64,000 bases of DNA from Grifola frondosa (lineage: Eukaryota > Basidiomycota > Agaricomycetes > Polyporales > Grifolaceae), in contig LUGG01000002.1 in assembly GCA_001683735.1 (NCBI GenBank), forward strand, positions 2,604,001 through 2,668,000. Reading direction: 5' to 3'. Under the pieces are notes generated by a model. It was given only the letters and a program-made list of their open reading frames with translations. It did not search any database and was not told the origin of the DNA. Position numbers and translations under genes: made by a program. Shown here in pieces: positions 11,842 to 23,320 of this stretch. Position 1 is the first letter of the stretch; each line of letters starts with the position of its first letter.

Positions 11842-12822
11842 GTCTGTCCTAAGTGTCTTGAGGTCTATTCTATGACAACCATTCTCTCTTCCACCCCTAC
11901 TTGTATCAAATGCAATGAACCTCTCTTTGATACAATTTTGACCACTTGCCAATATTAACATGGTCACATAGCACATGTTAATGCAAAACCATGCTTGCAA
12001 TTTTCTTTCAAGTCTATTGAGGCGCAATTGTCAACCTTATTGGTGATACCAGGCATGGAGAATGAGATGAACACTTGGTGCAAGAAACAATGTAAACCTG
12101 GGACATACCAGAACATATTTGATGGAAAAATCTGTCAAAAACTTCTGAGACCCAATGGCAAGGCAGTTTTTTGGCACAACCTTACAGATGGTGATTTGAG
12201 GATTGGACTTTCACTTAGAGTCAATTGGTGCATTCCAGCTTGTGATCTGCCTAATGTCATTTGACGCTAACACTTTAGACAGGTTTTCTTATCTTCAAAG
12301 TCAAATTTTGGCATCCCATTCATTTTGTCTAATGTCACTGGACATTATTGACATACCTCCACATCTTCAGTGAGTCAGAGAATAATGTAAAATAATTTTT
12401 AACTAATAGCAAGCAGTTATCATACTGGCAACCTCTAGCTTTCAGGAATCATGTCTGGGCCAAAGGAGCAGAACCCTGACCAAGTCCAGCACTTCATGCA
12501 TGTGCATGTTAACAAACTTCTGTAGCTCTGGAAGGATGGCATCAAGATTATAACTTTCCAACATCCTGACAGAATATTGGTGCAAGTTATTCTTGTTGTA
12601 ATTGTGTGCAACAAGCTGGCTGCACACAAACTAGGCAGGTTCAGCTCTTATGAACATCAATTCTTTTGTACATTATGCTGGATTGACCAAGCACAAAAGT
12701 CATTGCCATTGGCCTTTACCAAGACAATAAGTTTTGTCAAAGTAGTGAAATTTTCAGCTCATAACACTGCATGTTATAAGAGAAATTCTGATGCAAGTAA
12801 AATTGACAAGATATGCCATTGA
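11842..12822 (+). pseudogene. Tnp2 (CACTA/EnSpm) transposase relic
   Basis: Plus-strand pieces in family order: a zinc ribbon (VCPKCLEVYS, then CIKCNEPLFDT); SFKSIEAQLSTLLVIPGMEN with YQNIFDGKICQKL; DGDLRIGLSLRVNW; after a gap, SGPKEQNPDQVQHF with LWKDGIKI; and VVIVCNKLAAHKLGRFSSYE with FCTLCWIDQAQKSLPLAF. These match the segment upstream of the catalytic core in Agaricomycete Tnp2-type transposases. Stops and frame changes break it, and much of the decay looks like C-to-T or G-to-A at former CpG sites. The downstream catalytic part (HNLFLG-like) was not found. Confidence 0.72.
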
Positions 12823-15090
12823 AAGGTAACATGTTTGATTACTATCCTGCAAGCTAAACATGTTAAAGACATTTGATGCTTAAAGATCTCTGTTTACACT
12901 ATTTATGTCCTCATAGCTGGCATGTGTGACATTAGTGTGCACTTGCTATGTTATGAGCATATTCAGCCCTGGTAAGAATTAATGTGAACTTTAGCAATTA
13001 TAATCAAACTTGGCTAATATGTTGTTCTAATTTGTTCAAACTGGGACTTCGTTAGTGTATTATACATTTCAGTAGTTAGGCAACATTCCCTGTCCTAAAG
13101 GGTTTGTTGCAATGTCCAATTTTTAGTTTGTTTTCATGTCTCTAAGACACTATTGTCTAACCTAGCAATTTGTCACCTAAGATGGTCAGACCAAGAACTG
13201 CTATGTGAGCTTTATATTTCACTTTAAAAAGTAGTGACCAAAGGATATAGGTCAAACTAGCACAAGGAAAACTAAAGTAAGTATATGTTATCTGTGTCTC
13301 CTTGTTTTCTGAATGTCTATTATCAGCCACCCTGCTGTCTTATGGTCACATGATCCTGTTGCCTCAGTTTACTCACATTTCATTACAAATAATTTGAATT
13401 TATTATACAATAATCTCAGTCCATTTACAATAATTCTAGTCAATTTATAAAAATCTTGCTGGTAATATGATTCTTATATTCTCTGAACAACCCTTCACAC
13501 CCCCTGCCCACTGTCCACCCTACTAAAAATGCTCCTGCATCATTACTTTACAATATTGAAGTACCAAGAAAAACACTTTGCATAATATATATTAATAGAA
13601 TTTGCTAGAATAAAGAAAATGACAGACTTAGATACAAATAACTCCAAGCCAAGAAAATATTTGATATCTGTAGCTTTATTTTACCATTTCATAGCCACAT
13701 TATCTGATCAAAAGGATAGCTATATAAATTATTATCAGAGACTGATGCATTAGTCAGGAGCTGAAAATGCACTCAAATGCAGAGTAACTTTCAATGATCT
13801 TTGTGACATATCATGTGGGCAGAACTATGAAAACATAATGAGAATAAGGGTAATGCACTAGCAGATGTGATGATGGAATTAATGTGCTTACATGTATCCA
13901 ATGCCTGCTGCATGAAGAGCTTGGAGTACATGTCATAGTCTATACTTATGACATCATAGTTGTCAAACTGGATAAACATGTAGTAAAACTTGTTGCCAAG
14001 ACTGCAGATAGTGCCAGTGATCATGCAGACCTGTAGAAGGACTTGGGCCATTTCAAAATGATGAGGTGGGGGAGCACACACCTTGTTTACCACAAAGAAG
14101 TTGAATATAGTTTTGATGATTTTGAACTTTGCAGTGGGCCATCAGCTAGATCTAAATTTGACTTATCATACTTTCTGTCTTAAATGTACTTAAACACACT
14201 TATTTGGATGTCTAAAAACCTTCATAAAAGCTTTTTTATGTCTTAATTGCACTTTTGGTCTTAATTCAGAAGAAAAAAAGAGATAAAATCTAAAAGTAAA
14301 TTCATAAAAATTATTTAAGAGTCATAAGTCAAATTTAAATTTTGCTAATGTAACACCACTGCTAAATCATATGAATGAGACATTATGGAGAGAATCTAAC
14401 ATTAGGTTCTTTCTTGATGCCTTATGTTTTTCTTCATTTTTCACTTTATTCTCTAAGTCACCATTCTGCAAGCCAGTGATAGCTTAGCAGCATTCTTTGA
14501 TACTGATGATGATTCATGGTGTAAGATAGATGGGAGCATTTTGACTTTTGTTATAGGGGATAGAATTGAGCTTTGTATCAGACCTGGTGTGGTTTGCAAC
14601 CTCAACATCTGTCATTGATATATGAATGTCATTCAGGATTCTCAATAAACAGTATCTCAAACTGGCATACCTTGCTATTGTGAAGGCTGGTGATCTCATG
14701 ATGCATGATTTTGCATTCTGAATTAGTGATATGTATCATGCATAGTGGGCTCTTAAAGTGCTCATGTGTCTGGACTATTCTTAGCCTAGATGAGATGTTG
14801 GTGGCCATAACACTGGTCTCTGCTTGGTCAGTATATGAATTATTCATATTTGATTGATCAATGGCAAATGTAACACATTTAAGATGGAATCCATATATAA
14901 TTCTTTCTGTAGAACATCATGATAGAACCCAAATTCCCCATATCTTTTTATATTGATGACTCTCCATTTTTAGCTTTTCAGCGTACCATCTCCAAGCTAT
15001 CACAGATCTTCCCTAAGTACTGTATATGACACTTATCTAGTCACACTTGATTGTCACATTCTCTAGATATGCTCTCAAGCACATAAGTCT
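12823..15090. other. AT-rich CpG-poor region, no gene recognised
   Basis: Only short ORFs (the longest is 100 codons, minus strand, 13791-14093) with no recognisable domain. It probably represents further eroded transposon sequence. Confidence 0.5.
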
Positions 15091-15399
15091 TTACATAAAT
15101 CTATAGCATAGGTGCAGCACAGAAGTGCGATTATGCTCCTGCAATGTCAACCACCTGGATCTGTAGAGATTATGTACCTCTTTCACAGTCTCCAAGACTG
15201 ATCTGAATGTATCGTCCAGGTCAACCATCATGGCCTCAGTAATGAGAGGCCTGAATGGTATCTGTTTGAGGGCAAACCACACCTGGCTTCTCATACTATG
15301 AATGACATTTTCTCCATCTGCTCCTTCCTGGCACCCATGAACTTGATGCCATGTTTTATTATAACCACCCACCAGCATAATACAATTGGTGGTCGCCAT
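15091..15399 (-). pseudogene. Decayed coding fragment, unknown family
   Basis: A 102-codon minus-strand ORF (including FRPLITEAMMVDLDDTFRSV and RSRWLTLQEHNRTSVLHL) with protein-like composition. It lies 3' of the decayed minus-strand gene at about 16-17 kb and may be its continuation. No family was recognised. Confidence 0.3.
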
Positions 15400-15429
15400 T
15401 GTTTTACAACCTGATCACAAAATACACAA

Positions 15430-15730
15430 TGCTAATGCCAGGTTCGTGCTAAATTGTATTACAATTTGGGTAACTACTAGTGCTTGCGCATCTTCATCCA
15501 TTGTTTGCCTAATTCACCGTTAGCAATGTAGATAAGAGACGACCATGAAGGGAGGGCATATGGTGGAGCTCATCACAGTCCGTGAACTGCTTGCTGACCT
15601 CGCCGTTGGCATGCCGGATGAATGCAAGTGACCATTCAACAGTGAGAGTACGACCAGAGTGAAAATCAGCAACAACGAGGTACTGCACACTTCCGCTGCT
15701 CATCGGCATCAGCGTGCTCACCCCTCAAAT
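15430..15730 (-). other. CpG-retaining patch with a 70-codon ORF
   Basis: Unlike its surroundings, this patch keeps many CpG sites. The minus strand (15509-15721) encodes a clean 70-residue peptide (including VADFHSGRTLTVEWSLAF and EVSKQFTDCDELHHMPSL). It may be a more recent insertion or captured exon. Function unknown. Confidence 0.4.
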
Positions 15731-15789
15731 GCAATAGCATCTAGTCTAGGTAATTATAAAGCATATCAAGGAGTATGAAATGGGTAAGT

Positions 15790-15929
15790 AGGAAACATTT
15801 TGATCTTTGACATACATATGTCGCTATATCTCAGCTACAAAATGAATGCAATATCACTGTGATATCTGAAAGACAGCACAAGTTATGAGTGATATATCAT
15901 TTAGGCCTGACTTAGCTGCAGCAACACTA
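15790..15929 (+). mobile_element. hAT-like MITE, truncated copy 2 (3' end)
   Basis: It carries only the right part of the family, from about GCTATATCTCAGCTACAAAA to the end CTGCAGCAACACTA. The left part is missing. Confidence 0.65.
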
Positions 15930-15959
15930 GAACCACTTGGTATCCAAAGTCTTGATCAT

Positions 15960-17110
15960 GCTGGTATAAGCTGTATCCAGCTTCCTCAACAATGATGATG
16001 TTAATATGTTTGAACTGGCCGGCAACTTCTCTAGCTCTGTCATAAATCCATTTCATTCATCACACAGGTCACTGAGTGTAGTATTCTCTTCTGTCGTCCA
16101 CTGCAATTCTTTTGCCTTCAAGGCATCCATCTTTTCAAGATGACTGTCTTGCTCTTCTGAGCTTGAAAGTGTCAATGAATGTATGACTAAATCTATTCTG
16201 GTTAGCATGGCATTGACATGATGAATAAAGAACTGAAAGAGAGAGAGAGATGCATGCTCCATTGTTAATACATAGTAATGTGGTACTCACCATTCCATGC
16301 CCTCTCCTAGTTGGCTTCACCAGAAATGGCACAGTCACCTGTTCATGCACTCTGAAATAACAATATTGATGCAGATAGTGCAGCATACAGGTTGCATGGT
16401 AAGCATTGATAAGCAGATTGATGTTCTTGTTGAGGCACTCCTTGATGGTCTCCAGTTGGTCCTGGATTATGGCCCTATAATGCCCTGCTTGCCACTGCTT
16501 CTTCAGATCCTTAACAGACACCTTTGACATGTAGGCGATGTCAGTGACAAGCTTCTCCTCAGAGGTCTCCGGATGAATCACAGTGATGTCATTTCATGAA
16601 AGATACTCACTGAGTGTGGTGTTGACATGAGCTGTAGGTGCACTTTAATTCCACGTTCACATTCTTATTCAGATGCACTCACCTTCATTATATATGATTA
16701 CCAGCCAATAACCAAACTCCTTCTGAGCCATCGTTAAGTCAGCATGAATCGTTGACAATGCAGGTGCCTCGACTTCCACCCTCTTCTTACCTTCTATCAC
16801 ATTTGCATGCACTTCATTATACCCCTTCTTTGTCACCTCCAATTAGATATCCATCACCTTGACTGCTTTTCTTATCACCTCTTGCTGATGATGTTCACCT
16901 GCCATTTCAATGGTCACCTCCTCCATCTTCAGCTCACCTTTCTTCTTCCAATGTAGAAGCTCTATGTAACTGCCTGGTATGTTACTTAGCAACTCCTGCT
17001 CGATCCACTCCTATGACATCACCATTGCAATTTTGTTGGTCCACCCTACAGAATCTTTCACCCTTGATGCCTCCTCAGACCCCATCACATAGTACCATGG
17101 AAATGCAAAG
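15960..17110 (-). pseudogene. Decayed minus-strand gene, unknown family
   Basis: Reading leftwards from about 17,110 gives a protein-like string with a few stops: WYYVMGSEEASRVKDSVGW, EWIEQELLSNIPGSYIELL, EVTKKGYNEVHANVIEGKKR, ALSTIHADLTMAQKEFGYWL. The 148-codon ORF at 16135-16581 follows (VSVKDLKKQWQAGHYRAIIQ, then YFRVHEQVTVPFLVKPTRRG). Probable intron boundaries occur near 16290. Several stops (for example MS*EWIEQ and MDI*LEV) fit CpG decay of CGA or CAA codons. Possibly an accessory ORF of a transposon. Confidence 0.45.
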
Positions 17111-17632
17111 AGGCAAGATAATGGATTTTCACACCTTCAAAATGTCTTTCATTAGCAAATGAATAATATTCTCAGCTTTTTGCAAGAAATTTCTGATCTT
17201 TTAACCAACACTGATTCTATGGTGCCTCCTAGCAATCTCTGGGAGGAAAACACTAACCAACACTTCATCAATATATGTACCACTAAGAAACTCAATTATT
17301 ATGAGCAGCTTCTTAAATTACTCAGTAGTGGCAAGGGGCTCCAATTTTCTGGCCACACTAATATTGAGTTTGGTTCAGGTACTCAGTATCAATGACAACA
17401 GTGATTTTTTTGATGATGAAAATTTTCCCGGTGTGTGCATAGCTCTTCTTGAAATAGTTTATTCTTATCTTTTTGTTTATTGACAGATTATTATCTGAAT
17501 CATCATATTCATTGAAATATAGATATTTTAGAATATATGGCTTACAAGACAATAATTGAAATGTGGCATACCCTTGACATAAGCAGATTTATTTAATTTT
17601 TTAAAAATATATGAATGCCCTTTTGTTTGATG

Positions 17633-17998
17633 TAGTATTATTACAGCTTGAAATCACCTTGTTTCAGCATTTTAAGCATTTTGATATAAGGTTTTCAGAT
17701 AATAATGCAATATAAATTATAACTAATAGCTAATATATATTAAAATGTGATACTATCATGATTTTTTCAATATGTTTTAATTTTTATTATAATGAATGAC
17801 TACAGAGTTTGACTTTGCAATTAGCTTTTTCACCATATCTTCATCAATAAGTTATGTAAAGCTTTGTGATATGGTACACTAATGACATCATATCTAGGTT
17901 ACAAATTAAAAGTAAGATCACCTTGTCTTGATATTTAAAAAAATACATATATCATAAGTTATATATAATTTAAACTAGTTTTAGCTGGTACAACACTA
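17633..17998 (+). mobile_element. hAT-like MITE, copy 3, with 8-bp target duplication
   Basis: A diverged full-length copy starting TAGTATTATTACAGC and ending GGTACAACACTA. The flanks GTTTGATG (17625-17632) and GTTTAATG (17999-18006) match at 7 of 8 positions, as expected for an old hAT target duplication. Confidence 0.75.
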
Positions 17999-18006
17999 GT
18001 TTAATG

Positions 18007-19010
18007 AGCTATTTGATAGGGTCCTAGATAGTGAGGGGAACACTTATTGCCTAATTCTGTATCTTGTCTGAAATTTCTAATCAATATTAACTGACCTAGC
18101 TCAAGTAAAATATTATGAAGGTAATTGCTAAATCACTTTTCAAACTGAGCTTTAAATTGTAACTGTTTGTTTTTAAATGCTTCTGCAACATTTACTATAT
18201 ATATTCTGGTTATTTCTCTAATTAATGTGATGCTAAAAATTTCAATAAAAATAGTTCAGCTTTGAAATTTGCAATTATAAAGGTTACTTCTATAATATTA
18301 AAAGATGTATTAGATGAATTCCTCAAAGTAAATAGAAAGAACTAAATCTGATGAATCATTATATAATAAAGAATCTATGATGAACTTTATTTGACCATTG
18401 CTCAACATTGTTGCCACAGTTCTTCAGCAATCCTTCTTGAATAGTAAAATGTCCTGGTTCAACTAGCCTATTTGCATACTTATTATATGTATCTGTGGAA
18501 TTCTATATCATTTCAATAACTTTCAAAGACTCCAGCTACTTCAAATTCATTGCTCATGGTGACTTCAGTTATGTGTTCATATCTACATATTATCTGTTCC
18601 CATAAAAACTCAGCTATAAATGAAAAATTAGCTTTTTTTAAGCTTTTCCTACTGCAGCATAAGTTAAATCATCCCATTTGACAACAATAAATGAATATTC
18701 TTGAGCTTTGAGCATATACATAATATTAACATATGTTTGAGAGAATATCATAACTAGGATTTATATGGTGGAGATTAATTTAACTTGTTTAGTACTTCAT
18801 ATTTGACATTGATTACAAGTGCATATATAATGTCTAACATCCTGAATATATCAGGCAACTAAAATTGGTCATATAAGTTATAATATACTCCATAAACTCC
18901 TCTATGTCCTAGATCATTGTGAGTTTAAGTCAAAATCAATAATTGTTGTTTGAACCCAAAGCTAAGAGAGTATTTTTCTTGTTATTCATAATATGTTCCT
19001 CTTTATCAAA
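18007..19010. other. AT-rich spacer
   Basis: No ORF of note, very low CpG and no recognised element between two MITE copies. Confidence 0.5.
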
Positions 19011-19275
19011 TACTCTAATGCCACAGCTTGAAGTTACCCTGTTTCAGTGTTCTAAGCATTCTGATATAAGTTTTGCAGATAACAAGTGATTTAAATTCAA
19101 GGTAATAGCTAAGATGTATGAATATTGAAATGTAACATAACCATTTGTATCATCATTTTTGATATGTTTCAATTTCAGTTACATTGAGTAATATAGCTGA
19201 CTACAGAGTCTGACTTCACAATTGACTTTTTGGCTATATCTCTATCAATACAATATATAAATCTTTTGGTGTACA
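19011..19275 (+). mobile_element. hAT-like MITE, truncated copy 4 (5' part)
   Basis: It matches the family from its first bases (TACTCTAATGCCACAGCTTG aligns to the TAGTGTTGCCATGGCTT start) through CAATATATAAATCTTTTGG. The right third is missing. Confidence 0.65.
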
Positions 19276-19394
19276 TGAGATCCTACTCACTTTACAGCTG
19301 TTATTTCTTTGTGACTCCCCTCACTCATCTTTATCATGTTCAACCACTCTCTTCATCCATTTGTGTTATGATTTATCACTGTCTGGTATAGACC

Positions 19395-20215
19395 CATTGA
19401 TACGCATGCGATACGCACTCAATATCTTCGCGATTTTATTGCTTATTCTTGCGCAACACAGAGATGATACAGAGAGGGCCACGTTCGCAATATTGGCGCA
19501 TCACAAGACATGAAGAAACTATTCGCGGTCCAGAAATAGTGTGGTTCTTGTCTTCGCGGCACACACGTGTTGCGATCGGACCGATTAACCTCACATCTTA
19601 ACAATAATATGTTGTTGGAAGTTCCCGGACCCTCGCGAACACTTTGGACATGCATCGCAGCCACGCATCATCGAAGTGTCATCATATTGCAGCCACTATT
19701 GTTATTAGGCGCGTACCGGTCCGCATCTGAAACATGATGCATCACACCTCCTCTAGACGCCCCGAGAAGACCGCGCATCTACCCATGCATGCATCCGCAT
19801 CTTTCGTGTACCGGTGCAGTGCATATCTAAACATGGCAAGTCTAGTATTCAGCCACCATATTTCCTTCACTAAAAGCTCTCCTCTCACTGCGAAACTGCG
19901 ACTGCGATACTTGCGACTATATGAATAAACCATCATACACACTGTGACTTCGAACTTACGATCAAGGAGACCTCTTCAGTTGCGATACGCGTGGAGTGCG
20001 CGAAGAACCGATATTGCTAAGCATTTACTTTTAACTTGTTCTGCGTTTCCACTGCCTCAGCGAAGTGCGATTCACGTGCGACTCGCGAGGATAACCAGTC
20101 ACACAACCCGGTGCAAGGGACCTCTGCGAGAAATCGAGAGCCCATTCGCGCTATATCTCGTTGCTACTGACTTTACGATCTATAGGATACATATTTGTTA
20201 TTTTATAGGTTAGAG
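19395..20215. other. CpG-rich islet inside the CpG-poor block
   Basis: About 820 bp with dense CpG and recurrent GCGATAC/TGCGACT-like words (for example CTGCGACTGCGATACTTGCG), sharply different from both flanks. No ORF over 90 codons is convincing and no paired repeat was found. TGTTGGAAGTTCCCGGACC at 19613 looks like an LTR start, but I could not find a matching end. Most likely a young insertion, perhaps a solo LTR. Confidence 0.5.
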
Positions 20216-22933
20216 TCGGCAAGAGAGTATCACCGTTGGGTTTGATGATGCTCTTCTCATATTTGAAGTTACTGATCTCTTCATTACCACCACTTCACAC
20301 TTGAGTTAAAATTCAGCCTTTCTTCTCAAGTTTTTCACTCATCTTAGAATTTGCACAACTCTTCAAAAATTTAGCATGGTAGTTACCAAAGTCTCTTTAT
20401 CACCACCACATTTTTGTTATGAAATCTTTTTTTTTGTGTGTCTGTTTTTGAAGTTTTGAATCTTAAAACTTTTGGCCAAATTTTCACCTCTCCTCAACTT
20501 GCACTACTAGGATAAAGCATCTAATTATCTCTCTACGTTATAGCATCTATTTATCCTCTACAATATAGAATTTAACTACTTTGAAAGCACAGCCTCAAGC
20601 TTCTTAGAAAGCAAGCATGCTCAGTGTGTCAGTCACAGATGCAAATCTAACTTTGTCTTTATTTATTATTGTAGTGTATCTAGTATTTTTCCAACTTCTT
20701 AACTTTTTTAATCTCAATTCATATGTTTTTTACATCTTGTATATCTACATTACTTAGTAAAACTAACAATCTCTTTTTAAAATTTCCCCTTAATATTCTA
20801 ACACAAATTCTATATGCTTGCTCCTGCCATTGTGTATCTTTAGCTTTAATTCACCTGCATTTTTCTATTAACCAATATACAGATATATTATCTATCCCAC
20901 ACTTAGAATGTAATGTTCCCATTGCACATGACAAAATTAAGGCTTACAAGTAATGCATCTGAATGATTTATCCGGTCATTGAGACTCAATTGATGACTAG
21001 CTTCACTAAGCATCTGAAAAGATTAAGTAAGATTTTTAATATATGTTAATCATTATATAATCTCATGAGACATTCTTACAATCAACACACATTACATTTC
21101 TTTGCAACTAATCTATTTTTCTGCTTTTATCATAAGCTACTTTCAGATTATCATCTATATTCTTTCATTAATTTCATTAATTAATGTCATCATTGAACTC
21201 ATTGATCAAATATAGGATCAGCTTAATTTGCATTGCTTACACATTCTTTAGTTGTCATTAAAGAAACTCACTCTTATACATTTTGAATGTGTCCATATCA
21301 GCCACTGAAACTTAGCCTATAAATGTGATGAATTTCAATGATGAGTTGATGGATGGCTCTCACAGTCTTTATTGTTCATGACATCCACTGTCTCATTACC
21401 ACTGTTCTCCCATTCTCAATGTCTGTTATAACCTCAATTATATTTTCTGATTGCCCACAGGAACCATATCCTTACCTGCACACATGTATGATGAAAATGA
21501 GAGCCAACATGAAGCAATGACAGAAGAAGATTCAAGCTGACAAGCACATTAAAGGAGAAACTTAAAAGGATAAAAGGGGATTACTGTTGGATGTGAAATG
21601 GATGTGGGCATGTAATTGTGAAGGCATGAAAAATATATCATGGGGCATGGAGACGAGAAATCGAACATAAACTCACAATGCATTTACAACCCTCACAAAA
21701 GGAGACAATGCTGAAACTGCAAGTAAAAACCGAGGTGAGTGACAAATTGAATGGAAATGCAAATACGACTAAGAAAAAAACAGGCACAAAAGCAACACAG
21801 AACCACAGGTGTGAAGGAGCAAGAAGAGCAAGTGAAACTGACATTCTGGGGCTATACAAAATGGTACTTGGATGACCAGCCTGGTACTGAGGAGGTGCCA
21901 GAGGTGAAGCTCCACTTTGGCAAGTGGAATGATCAGGTGATCGATAAACAAACTATTGACAAGATGGAGCTCTGTATTTCAGATTACAAATACCACATTG
22001 ATACTTGTCACACTTGCAATGAGATGAGATATGAGATGCCTTGTACTTTGATGAACTATCATTTTTGAGAGGGCAGACAGTACACTCATATATGCCCTGT
22101 GATACATGCCAAAATTCTGATAATGTTGATTACAAAGACTACTTATATTTTGAGAACACACCATGGAGAATGGAATCAATAAAACATTTTGATATATCAA
22201 AAAGATCTGGGTGAGGGAAAAAAATGCATCAAGATGCATTGCATTACATGAATGAAACCACATGACATGTGATGGATTTCAATGATGAGTTGATGGACAG
22301 CTCTCACAGTTTTTGTTTGTTCATAACATCCACTGCCTCATTCTTAATGTCTGTTATGATCTCAATCATATTTTCTGATCCTCTTAACTGCACTTCCTCT
22401 GACTGTGCACCCATCCCATTCAATGTTGCTGTCCCTTTTTATGGAGTGCTCCCTGCTAGTGTTTCTCAGGTTAATATTGTAAGCTCAAATTTGTTCTAAA
22501 GCTTGTAGCTCACAAGTGTCTTCTAGCCTTTACAGGTTTTTATAGCTATTCTGCAAGAATATGCTTTATTCCTTTCCCCTGTGATATGAAAGCATCATCA
22601 GCAGTGATGTCAGCCATTATGCATAACTGTGAACAGTGGAAGGATTGTGATCTGCCTTTTCCTACCCTCTATCATATTAAATCTTGATATTTATGCAGGA
22701 CAACTTGAGCAACAACAATTACATCAAATTTTCTCCTGCTGCCTCATGACTTTGATTCACTGAAGAAATCTTGCTGGTCTGCATTGTGCAAGGAGATTGA
22801 AGCTTGGATTCTTGATGTAGCTGCTGACTTCTCATCAGCTGAATGGTCATGGGGTTGTGAGACATTTTAGATGACATACATCACTGTGTTTCCTCAGTTT
22901 CCTGCAGGTGGCTGAAGTTGTTGAAATGCAAAG
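20216..22933. other. AT-rich region with local repeats
   Basis: No intact gene. A 105-codon plus-strand ORF (21751-22068; KLTFWGYTKWYLDDQPGTEE) may be decayed coding sequence of unknown type. About 120 bp near 21,330-21,460 recurs at 22,262-22,385 (TTTCAATGATGAGTTGATGG, then TAATGTCTGTTAT-like words). Confidence 0.5.
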
Positions 22934-23320
22934 TAGTGTTGCCATGTCTTAGTCACACCTGTTTCAGCTTTTGAGGTATTTTGATATGAATTTTGCAGAT
23001 AATGATGTGATACTAATTGGAATTAATAGCTAAGATGTATATGTATTGGAATGCAACACAACCATTTGGATAATTATCTTTGATATGTTTCAATTTCAGT
23101 TACATTGGTAAAAAAAAAAAAACTGACTAAAAAGTCGGACTTTGCAATTGGCTTTTTGGCCATATCTCCATCAATATAAGGTATAGCATTTTGCCCTTTA
23201 ACATGTATATGTCATTTTATCCAGGCTACAAAAGTAAGCTAAGATCACTATAATAGCTGAAAAACTGCACAAGTTATGAGTCATATATAATTTAGGTCTG
23301 ACTTAGCTGCAGCAACACTA
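22934..23320 (+). mobile_element. hAT-like MITE, copy 5, best preserved (387 bp)
   Basis: It starts TAGTGTTGCCATG and ends CTGCAGCAACACTA. It is flanked by a perfect 8-bp direct repeat, ATGCAAAG (22926-22933 and 23321-23328). The 8-bp duplication and TAGTG...CACTA termini are the classic hAT signature. No ORF; it contains a 12-13-A run at about 23110. Confidence 0.88.
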
